A DNA stretch of 41,154 nucleotides, taken from positions 1 through 41,154 of the forward strand of contig CAJTSR010000024.1 of NCBI GenBank assembly GCA_910579035.1, given 5' to 3'. Position numbers and translations under genes: made by a program. The notes below the pieces were generated by a model. It was not told the DNA's origin. It saw only the letters and a program-made list of their open reading frames with translations, and made no database searches. The first letter of the stretch is position 1. Every line of letters begins with the position of its first letter. Below, one piece after another: positions 34,213 through 41,154 of this stretch. The stretch comes from an uncultured Muribaculaceae bacterium. Its GTDB lineage: Bacteria > Bacteroidota > Bacteroidia > Bacteroidales > Muribaculaceae.

Positions 34213-34346
34213 CAACCGTTAATCAGCTTACGGTATTTGTCACAGGCTCTCTTCATGCGCTCCTTCTTTTGCTGTTGCGCTTTCTCTATGAAAGCGACCA
34301 ACTCCCGTGAAGGATTAGGGATTCTGATAGTGCTTGTCGTCTTCAT
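34212..34346 (-). CDS. small basic protein, 44 aa, first gene of a coupled pair
   Basis: A short frame, ATG at 34346 to TGA at 34212, encoding a lysine- and arginine-rich helical peptide (KTTSTIRIPNPSRELVAFIE, then KAQQQKKERMKRACDKYRKL). A TAATTTTG promoter lies about 20 bp upstream and the stop overlaps the next gene's start, both strong signs that it is real. Size, charge and position before a larger partner recall small antitoxins, but no family motif is recognised. Confidence 0.7.
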   Translation of the reverse strand: MKTTSTIRIPNPSRELVAFIEKAQQQKKERMKRACDKYRKLING

Positions 34347-34365
34347 ATTGATAGTGTTTGTGCCA

Positions 34366-34396
34366 CAAAATTACGACTTTTCTCGTTTTGTCGCAA
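34366..34396 (-). promoter_or_regulatory. promoter of the 44-aa/164-aa pair
   Basis: On the minus strand TTG (34394-34396), 20 bp, TAATTTTG (34366-34373). Predicted start near 34359, leader about 13 nt. Confidence 0.7.
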
Positions 34397-34481
34397 ACTT
34401 TTACACAGTTATTTTTTTCCTATCCTTTTTCATCAATATTATAACGATTAGCCCCAAAACGAAGTTCAATCTCCAAAATCC

Positions 34482-34528
34482 ACAAAAAACAAGGAGTGTC
34501 AAGGATATTAATCAAACCTTGACACTCC
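34482..34528 (-). terminator. terminator of the tricorn-like gene
   Basis: GGAGTGTCAAGG and CCTTGACACTCC form a perfect 12-bp stem; on the minus strand TTGTTTTTTG follows. It ends the Sel1-tricorn operon. Confidence 0.85.
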
Positions 34529-34543
34529 TCAATTGCATTTGTA

Positions 34544-37500
34544 TTACTTGGCGGGGCCGATTTTTTCAAGAAGGGTTTTCACGGCAGCCTCTATCTGGAC
34601 GTCGTGGCCGCTTACAATCTCGGCCGGTGTGTTGTACACTTCGACATCGGGCTTAAGCTCGTTGTTTTCGAGCGGCTTGCCATTGGTGGCGAGCGACGTC
34701 ACCTGCGGTATGCCGAACACAAGCGACGGATCGATCTGCGATTCCCACCACACAGCCGTCATCGTGCCGGGGACTGGCGCTCCAACCACCGGACCGATGC
34801 CAAGGGTCTTGTACACATAGGGCGTACCGTGGGCATCGGAGTAATTGGCCTCGTTGACGAGCATTGCCGACGGTTTTGTCCACTGGGAGAACGGGTCGGA
34901 GCCTATGTAGCGTCCGCGCGGGGTATAGCGCACATATTCGCGTCCGTTGAGAAGCACAGCCACGTCGTTATGCAGCCAGCCGCCGCCGTTGAAGCGGGTG
35001 TCGACCACCACAGCCTCGTGATTACGGTATTTGCCCAACAGCTTTGAATAAACGGCGCGGAAGCTCTCACTATCCATTCCCTTAATATGCACGTAAGCTA
35101 TGCGGCCTCCCGAAAGACTGTCGACCAATGCCTCGTTACGCTCCACCCACAACTGGTATATTATACCGCCAACGCCGCTAACCGGCTTCACCACGAGGTG
35201 TGCCACTGAGCCATCGGTCTTTTTAACGGTAAGGCGCACCTTGCGGCCGGCCTTGCCGTCGAGCATCGGGTAATAATCGGCACCGGCCTTGACAGGCTCG
35301 CCGTCGATAGCAAGTATTATGTCGCCGGGGCGGACATCGGCCGCCTTCGTCGAGAGAGGGCCGCGAGGCAGCACTTCGGCTATCTTCAGGCCGTCGCCGT
35401 CGTATGCGAAATCGAAATACGCGCCAAGCTCGGAAGTGGCAAGCGGAGCGCCGTTGCCGTAACTGCTCGCACCGGTATGAGAGGCATTAAGCTCGCCCAG
35501 AAGCTCGCTGAGCATGATGGCGAAGTCGGAATTGTTGTCGATATGCGGCAGGAACCGACGGTAGTGCTCGCCATAGCCGTTCCAATCGATGCCGTGGATA
35601 TCCTTGTCATAGAATTTGTCCTTGACCTGCTGCCACGCATGGGTGTATATATAATCTCGTTCGAGCGAGGGGTGACGGTCGTAAGGAGCACTGAACTCCA
35701 CAGCCTCCGACGCTCCCGACGCAAGATTGATTTTGCTCATTCCCGAACCGCCGATAACGAATATGTTCTCTCCCTTGGCATCAGGAACTATGCCGCCCGC
35801 CTTTCCGGCAGCCAAGAGCTTGGTATTGCCCTCGCGCAAGTCGCGGCAATAAAGGTTGTACTCGCCCTCGGTAGAACGTGCCATATAATACAGCTTGTCG
35901 CCCTTTGGGGCAAGGAAATAATCGCCAAGCCGCGACGAGCCGCCGGTAAGCCTGCTAAGGCGGTACATACGGTTGTTGGTATCAAACTTGAGAGTTTCCT
36001 TCTTTTCATCCTTCTTCTTGTCGCCTTTTTTCTTCTTTTTGCCGTCTTTCTTGTCTGCGTCTGTCTTATCTGCTTCGTCGGCATTCTTCTCGGCCAACTC
36101 CGCCTCTTCCTTGGTGCGGTTGAAGGCGTCCCAGGCCTCGGCATCAAGCACCATCAGCATCACGTCGCCCTCTTCGCCCCAGCTGCCGTGGCTCTTATAT
36201 CCATAGCGGGCAGTGGTATATGTCACAGCCTTTCCGCCAAGCGCCCATTTCGGGTTGGAATCGGAGTAGCCGCTCTCGGTAAGGTCGATTACGGTGGAGC
36301 CGTCCTCGCTCACGAGAGCAATGTCGGAATTATTCCAACCACCTACCCCGATGTAGTCGATAAGCAGCCAGCGGCTGTCGGGACTCCACTGGAAGGTGAC
36401 GTCGCCATCGGTATATGAATAATTGTATTTCGCCGGGAGCGCTGTGTGCACCTCCTTGGTATCTACGTCGATGACGCGAAGCTCGCAGCGATCCTCCAAG
36501 AAAGCCACCTTCTTGCCGTCGGGGCTGAACATAGGCTGCTGAGCCGCTTTCTCGCCCTTGTACAGAGGCTCTTCCACAATGTCTGTGGCATAGGCAAACG
36601 ATTTTTCCTTGTCGTCCTTAATCTTGGCGGTGAAGAGCTGCCACAGGCCGTCGCGTTCGGAGTCGTACACCAGCGTGCGACCGTCGGGCGAGAACTCCAC
36701 TATGCGCTCCTGCGCCGGAGTGTCGGTTATACGCTTGGTTGTCTTATATTTGACAGAGGTGACATATATGTCGCCACGGAGAGTGAAAGCCACCTCCTCG
36801 CCGGAAGGCGACACTGCCATGGTTGACGCGCCGGAGCTCACGATGCGCCGCACGTGGTCGGCATCATATTTGTCGGCCTTTATATCGACAGCCACCTTTT
36901 CCGGAGCCGCTCCGGGGCGCAGGGTGTATATCTCGCCGTCCCAGCTGAATGCAAGCACCTTTCCGTCAGCACTTGCCGAGAGCGAGCGCACAGGATAGTC
37001 CTTGAACGATGTGAGCTGCGTCTTGGCGGCAGAGCCTGCCGTGCGTGAATATACATTCAGCGTGCCGTCCTCCTCACTCAGATATGCAAAACGGCCATCG
37101 CCAAGCCACACAGGATTGCGGTCGCTGCCCTTGAAATCGGTAAGACGGGTAAAACGACCGTCCTTGTACATCTGTATGTCGGGCGTGCCTGCCGAGCGCT
37201 CGTGTTTTCTCCATTTGTTTTCGTAACTCTTGTGCTCCTCAAAGATTACGGCTCCGTCGGGCGCCACGTCGGCCGACTCCATATGCAGCGACAGGTAAGG
37301 CACCGGACGCGAACCCGGCACAGCCTTCACCGCGTATGTCTGCTGGAAGAAAGCATCGTTCAGAGCGTGGTGCGACGGGTGGAGGGCGGCTCTGAAAAGA
37401 ACCGTCGAATCGTTAAGCCACGCAAGCGGCATCTCGGTGCCGCTATGGGTTGTGAGGCGCACGGGCGTGCCTCCGCCGGCAGCTACCACGTATATGTCGG

Positions 37501-37765
37501 TAGAACCCATACGGTCGCTTGCAAACGCAATCCGGCTGCCGTCGGGGCTCCATACAGGCGCGGTGTCATATGCAGGATCCGAGCTCAGCTGCCGGGCCTC
37601 GCCACCGCCGACGGAGACTGTGAAAATATCGCCCCGATAAGTAAAGGCTATGGTGGCGCCGTCCGGCGAGATGGCCGTGTTGCGAAGCCATAGCGGAGCT
37701 TCGGCAGCAAAAGCTCCCGACACTGCGGAAAGCGCTGCAATGATTGTCGCCAGTGATTTTTTCAT
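34544..37765 (-). CDS. tricorn-like S41 peptidase, periplasmic
   Basis: A 1073-residue exported protein (signal peptide ending GAFA). Order: two beta-propellers with repeated SPDG blades (about 25-540), a highly charged Lys/Asp/Glu linker (553-592), more propeller blades, a tricorn core helical region, a PDZ domain (about 770-865) and an S41 catalytic domain. Candidate catalytic residues by analogy with archaeal tricorn are S762-H763 in NASHTG, nucleophile S976 in NEANYSDAHG, and a Glu at 1033 or 1036. It degrades peptides to short fragments. It lies 21 bp after the Sel1 gene and shares its transcript. Confidence 0.93.
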   Translation of the reverse strand: MKKSLATIIAALSAVSGAFAAEAPLWLRNTAISPDGATIAFTYRGDIFTVSVGGGEARQLSSDPAYDTAPVWSPDGSRIAFASDRMGSTDIYVVAAGGGTPVRLTTHSGTEMPLAWLNDSTVLFRAALHPSHHALNDAFFQQTYAVKAVPGSRPVPYLSLHMESADVAPDGAVIFEEHKSYENKWRKHERSAGTPDIQMYKDGRFTRLTDFKGSDRNPVWLGDGRFAYLSEEDGTLNVYSRTAGSAAKTQLTSFKDYPVRSLSASADGKVLAFSWDGEIYTLRPGAAPEKVAVDIKADKYDADHVRRIVSSGASTMAVSPSGEEVAFTLRGDIYVTSVKYKTTKRITDTPAQERIVEFSPDGRTLVYDSERDGLWQLFTAKIKDDKEKSFAYATDIVEEPLYKGEKAAQQPMFSPDGKKVAFLEDRCELRVIDVDTKEVHTALPAKYNYSYTDGDVTFQWSPDSRWLLIDYIGVGGWNNSDIALVSEDGSTVIDLTESGYSDSNPKWALGGKAVTYTTARYGYKSHGSWGEEGDVMLMVLDAEAWDAFNRTKEEAELAEKNADEADKTDADKKDGKKKKKGDKKKDEKKETLKFDTNNRMYRLSRLTGGSSRLGDYFLAPKGDKLYYMARSTEGEYNLYCRDLREGNTKLLAAGKAGGIVPDAKGENIFVIGGSGMSKINLASGASEAVEFSAPYDRHPSLERDYIYTHAWQQVKDKFYDKDIHGIDWNGYGEHYRRFLPHIDNNSDFAIMLSELLGELNASHTGASSYGNGAPLATSELGAYFDFAYDGDGLKIAEVLPRGPLSTKAADVRPGDIILAIDGEPVKAGADYYPMLDGKAGRKVRLTVKKTDGSVAHLVVKPVSGVGGIIYQLWVERNEALVDSLSGGRIAYVHIKGMDSESFRAVYSKLLGKYRNHEAVVVDTRFNGGGWLHNDVAVLLNGREYVRYTPRGRYIGSDPFSQWTKPSAMLVNEANYSDAHGTPYVYKTLGIGPVVGAPVPGTMTAVWWESQIDPSLVFGIPQVTSLATNGKPLENNELKPDVEVYNTPAEIVSGHDVQIEAAVKTLLEKIGPAK

Positions 37766-37786
37766 TATATGTAACTTTTTTTTTGT

Positions 37787-40700
37787 TTATTCGTTATATC
37801 CGAGGCGTTTAAGCGCGTCCTTCGCCGCGCTGACACCATTTTTGGCGCTACGACGGTAGAAATACACCGCCATCGATTGGTCTGCGTCCACGCCGCGACC
37901 CATCTCATAACAGCGACCGAGGCAGAGCATAGCCCACGCCTGCTCGTCTTCTATAGCCTTGCGGTACAGCTCGACTGCCTTGCCGAAGTCCTGAGGCAGA
38001 CCTCCCTGGCCATTTTCATAACATTCACCAAGGTACGCGATTCCTCGCGGCAGTCCTTGCTCGGCAGCCTTCTTATACCACCGCACAGCCTCCTCCATAT
38101 TCACAGCCACTCCCTGGCCGGACTCATAGGCGTATCCGAGGCTGCACTGAGCGCTGGCATTCCCGCCGGCCGCGGCCTTGCTGAACCAATGCACGGCTTT
38201 TTGATAATCCTGTTCTGTGCCTATGGCATCGCGAAAACATATTCCGACATTGTTCATCGCCGTGACACTGCCGTTTTTAGATGCCCTGACATACCAGTCG
38301 AAGGCGAGCGGCAGATTTTCTTCCACCCCTTCGCCATACTGGTAGCACCAGCCGACGTTGCACTGCGACAGCTGCATGCCCTGCTCCGCCGCTTTAAGAT
38401 ACCACCGGAATGCCTCATACACATCGCGGTCGGTTCCGTAACCGTTGTCATAGCACAGGGCGAGAACTTCCTGCGCTTCCTTGTGACCGGCCTCGGCAGG
38501 ACCTATAGCCAGCTTGAACGCCTGCTTATACTCGCCATTCTCATAATGCTCTTTCGCCTTTTGGGCAACAGCGTCGATATCGTCGGAGCAACTTCCATCT
38601 CTCAACCGACAAAGTGCTTTCACGGCCTCCTCGTAATTCTGCTCGGCAGCAAGAGCGTACAGCCGGCGGGCTTCCTCTATGTCTTGGCCCACTCCGCGTC
38701 CACGCTCATACAGCTTACCGAGATTATACATAGCCCGGACATAGCCCTGATCGGCGCTTTTGCGGTACCACACAGCGGCTTCTGCCAAATCAATGTCGGT
38801 GCCGATGCCATTTTCAAGGCAGAAAGCAAGATTGCACTGGGCGTAGACCCATCCTTGCTCGGCCGAAGCGCGATACCACCGCACAGCCTCGATCTTATCC
38901 TGCTCAACACCTTCGCCGGACTCATAGGCGTATCCGAGATTTGCCTGACTCGCGCTGAGCCCGGCTTCGGCAGCCTTGAGAAACCATTTGGCGGCAAGCT
39001 TGAGGTTTTTGCGAGTGCCGGTACCCCATTTATAGCAAAGGCCAAGTATTTCCTGCGCCCATTTATCGCCATACTCCGCCGGAAGACGCGCCGTGAGGAA
39101 GGCTCTGTCGTAATCGCCCTTGCTGTATGCCTTCCTGCTTTCCTCCGCAAGTTCGGTAAGTTCCGAATCGTCCGGCCGCACGAACTCGCAAAGCTCCTCA
39201 AGACGGCTTCGGGCTTCCTCCGAGCCGTGAATCGCCGCAGACCTGTAGTAAATCACTGCCTTGCGCAAATCCTGCTCTACGCCGTCGCCCTCACGGAGCA
39301 TATTGCCCATTGCAAGCTCAGCCTCGCCGTATTCCCATGCGGCTGATATACTGTAATACTCGACGGCCTTTTCCAAATCAAGTTCGACGCCATCCCCTCT
39401 ATAATATATAAAGCCAAGCGCACAGGCGGAGTTCGGATTGCATTTCTCCAAAGCTTCTTTCCACAGTTCCAAGGCTTTGGCCTTGTCTTGAGGCACGACC
39501 TTGCCGACAAAATAACACATAGCAAGATTGTTCAGCCCGTGATACCAGCCCAGGTCTGCAGCCTTGCGATACCACTTTACAGCCTCGGCATCGTTTATTT
39601 CGACACCTTCGCCAAACTCATAGGCGTATCCGAGATTTACCATGGCCCGCGGCTCTCCGGCCTCAGCGGCTCTGTGATACCACCGCATGGCTTCGGCATA
39701 GTCCTGAGCCACACCACTGCCGGTGGCGTAATCCCAGCCAAGGGAATTCATACCACGGGCGTTTCCGGCAGCGGCAAGGCGGCAGTCGATAGCAAACGAC
39801 TCATTATACCGGCCTGCGTCAAAAGCACGCTGCGCAATACCGATAAGCCGCAGAGCCTCGCTTTCTGAAAAAACCTCTCCCTCGGGAATATCGACATTGC
39901 GATGGGCTGGACGCGGTTCCTCGACACTTTCTCCCAGGCTCTCCTTGAGGCGGCGGTAAGCGTTGCGCGCTATGGCGTCGCCTCCGGCCTTGGCCTTGGA
40001 GTACCAGTACAAAGCTTTTTCAACGGATTTCTCCACCCCTGCGCCTTTTTCATAATTCTGCCCTATTATGCGCATCGACACAGCATCGCCGTTATTCGCC
40101 GCCTCAAGGTAGCACGCGGCAGCCAAAGCATCGTCCTTGGGCAGACCTCCCATACCTTTCTCGTAGAACTGAGCAAGACGGTAGCTTGCCCACGCGCTGT
40201 CGTAATCGGCCGCCTTGCGATACCACTCGACGGACTCTGCCATGCGCCGGGCATCGGATTCGTCGGCCGACAATGCGTCAGCAAGCCCGACGATACCTTC
40301 CAGATCGCCACCGTCGGCTCCTCGGCGGTACCACTCTATGGCTTTGTCGATATTGCGTTCGATTCCAGCAAGACCTTTATGATAGTAGCGCGCAAAAAGT
40401 GTCTGCGCGGCCGGCATTCCCACATCGGCGCAATCACGCGCCAGCGGAAGTGCCTCCTTGTATTTCTTTTCTGTGAACAGTCGTTCGGCATTGGCAAGGC
40501 GCGCCTCCATCTCAACCATTCCCGGGCCTTGGCATATATCCGTCAACGCTTCCAAATCGTAGCGGGCGTCTTCGCAGCCTGCCTCGACGGCGGCGCGCAG
40601 CCACTTTTCAGCTTCGCCATAGTCCTCGTCGACCCCGGAGCCAGTCATATAGCATATGCCAAAGGCGCGCATAGCGTCGGCATCACCGCCCTCGGCGCCT

Positions 40701-40951
40701 CGCCGGTAATACTCCACGGCTTTGCCGGCATCGCGCGGCAGGCCTTCGCCATACTCGTACATACATGCAAGAAGATAGCACGCGCGGGCACTCCCCGCCT
40801 CTGCCGCACGGCTTACGAGATCGAATGCCTCCTCGTATCTTTTCTCAGAACTGAGGCGCTCGGCATCGGATAAAAGCTTCTGTATTTCTTTAGGACTCAG
40901 ATCTCCATTGTCACGTTTCTTGCCAAAGAGAAAATCATCAAATATAGACAT
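37787..40951 (-). CDS. large Sel1-repeat protein
   Basis: A 1054-residue protein with no signal peptide or membrane helix, so presumably cytoplasmic. I count about 21 Sel1-like repeats of some 36 residues (typical: A-x-x-W-Y-R-K-A-A-E-x-G followed by A-x-x-x-L-G-x-x-Y-x-x-G-x-G-V). They are grouped in five blocks of 2, 4, 5, 4 and 6, each opened by a distinct 30-residue header (starting near 24, 150, 367, 597 and 791) and closed by an A-x3-L-x2-L helix. Sel1 proteins are protein-interaction scaffolds. It precedes the tricorn-like gene by 21 bp. No promoter is evident upstream, where an IS-like end begins 27 bp away. Confidence 0.92.
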   Translation of the reverse strand: MSIFDDFLFGKKRDNGDLSPKEIQKLLSDAERLSSEKRYEEAFDLVSRAAEAGSARACYLLACMYEYGEGLPRDAGKAVEYYRRGAEGGDADAMRAFGICYMTGSGVDEDYGEAEKWLRAAVEAGCEDARYDLEALTDICQGPGMVEMEARLANAERLFTEKKYKEALPLARDCADVGMPAAQTLFARYYHKGLAGIERNIDKAIEWYRRGADGGDLEGIVGLADALSADESDARRMAESVEWYRKAADYDSAWASYRLAQFYEKGMGGLPKDDALAAACYLEAANNGDAVSMRIIGQNYEKGAGVEKSVEKALYWYSKAKAGGDAIARNAYRRLKESLGESVEEPRPAHRNVDIPEGEVFSESEALRLIGIAQRAFDAGRYNESFAIDCRLAAAGNARGMNSLGWDYATGSGVAQDYAEAMRWYHRAAEAGEPRAMVNLGYAYEFGEGVEINDAEAVKWYRKAADLGWYHGLNNLAMCYFVGKVVPQDKAKALELWKEALEKCNPNSACALGFIYYRGDGVELDLEKAVEYYSISAAWEYGEAELAMGNMLREGDGVEQDLRKAVIYYRSAAIHGSEEARSRLEELCEFVRPDDSELTELAEESRKAYSKGDYDRAFLTARLPAEYGDKWAQEILGLCYKWGTGTRKNLKLAAKWFLKAAEAGLSASQANLGYAYESGEGVEQDKIEAVRWYRASAEQGWVYAQCNLAFCLENGIGTDIDLAEAAVWYRKSADQGYVRAMYNLGKLYERGRGVGQDIEEARRLYALAAEQNYEEAVKALCRLRDGSCSDDIDAVAQKAKEHYENGEYKQAFKLAIGPAEAGHKEAQEVLALCYDNGYGTDRDVYEAFRWYLKAAEQGMQLSQCNVGWCYQYGEGVEENLPLAFDWYVRASKNGSVTAMNNVGICFRDAIGTEQDYQKAVHWFSKAAAGGNASAQCSLGYAYESGQGVAVNMEEAVRWYKKAAEQGLPRGIAYLGECYENGQGGLPQDFGKAVELYRKAIEDEQAWAMLCLGRCYEMGRGVDADQSMAVYFYRRSAKNGVSAAKDALKRLGYNE

Positions 40952-40977
40952 ATTGGCTTCGTTGTTGAGGTTTATAG

Positions 40978-41017
40978 GATATTATTAAAGTCCTCTTAGA
41001 GGGTGTTTAATAATATC
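40978..41017. repeat. inverted repeat at the junction of the IS-like element
   Basis: GATATTATTAAA (40978-40989) and TTTAATAATATC (41006-41017) are exact reverse complements, with the smaller palindrome CCTCT-T-AGAGG between them. The left half resembles an inverted copy of the element end that begins at 40998. Confidence 0.7.
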
Positions 41018-41154
41018 TGTTAAAGCACAGGTTGGTGTATTTTGTTTAAACTGTTCATTATGAAGAGGGAGCATAGCGGTGGCTATGTGACCGATGAGTA
41101 ATGGGCAGGTTAACAAAAAGACGCCAAGAACGCACTATTGTTAAATACTCTCTC
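40998..41154. mobile_element. MITE- or IS-end-like element reaching the window edge
   Basis: AGAGGGTGTTTAATAATA (40998-41015) and the reverse complement of 41136-41153 match at 15 of 18 positions, suggesting terminal inverted repeats of a unit of about 156 bp. It contains only a 13-codon frame at 41060. The ends resemble those of the 11353-11517 element (AGAG-N-R-T-N-TTTA). It could instead be the left part of a longer IS beyond the window. Confidence 0.5.

Noticed and set aside
37877..39346. 489-codon plus-strand frame opposite the Sel1 gene
   Set aside because: Shadow of the regular Sel1 repeats on the other strand.

Overview
The window looks like chromosome of a gut Bacteroidales, most likely a Muribaculaceae-type organism. 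The evidence is a SusC/SusD pair, GLPGLI and T9SS-sorted proteins, a tricorn-like peptidase, no Shine-Dalgarno sequences, and repeated TAnnTTTG -7 boxes (often with TTG about 19 bp upstream), the Bacteroidetes sigma-ABfr signature. Genus-level placement is inference.

Layout. 1-1656: possible end of an unknown gene, a 40-bp direct repeat, tRNA-Ser(CGA) on minus, pfkA, tRNA-Pro(CGG). 1737-2400: AT-rich MntA/HepT toxin-antitoxin pair. 2604-8791: five-gene operon of a BlaI repressor, an M56 membrane peptidase with a C-terminal TonB-like domain, a TonB-plug outer-membrane barrel, a GLPGLI protein and a propeller lipoprotein, with a double BlaI-type operator over the promoter. 8824-9564: AlkD-like DNA alkylation repair protein. 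9780-11336 (minus): periplasmic calcineurin-like phosphoesterase whose leader carries a 165-bp foldback element; a transposase remnant lies beyond it. 11880-20733 (minus): SusC, SusD, a Calx-beta-type surface lipoprotein and a T9SS-sorted subtilisin. 21058-22290: GC-rich lipoprotein, overlapping tail to tail with a minus operon (22263-25192) of a membrane protein, a type II NADH dehydrogenase and an Eis-like acetyltransferase. 25505-29855 (minus): carA-carB. 30024-31649: GH20 hexosaminidase. 31797-33482: OmpA/TPR lipoprotein. 33718-34346: coupled 44-aa and 164-aa genes of unknown function. 34544-40951 (minus): a Sel1-repeat protein followed by a tricorn-like protease. 40978-41154: end of an IS- or MITE-like element.

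How the genes work together. Much of the window serves envelope scavenging: SusCD import with a secreted protease, hexosaminidase, phosphoesterase and tricorn peptidase. Housekeeping is represented by glycolysis (pfkA), carbamoyl phosphate synthesis (carAB), respiratory NADH oxidation and DNA repair. The most system-like candidate is the 2604-8791 operon, in which a repressor-cleaving peptidase carries its own TonB-type domain immediately upstream of a TonB-plug barrel gene. Other new-looking signals are a shared 18-bp operator-like motif at the same distance from two promoters, a family of GC palindromes just after stop codons, and the five-fold super-repeat design of the Sel1 protein.
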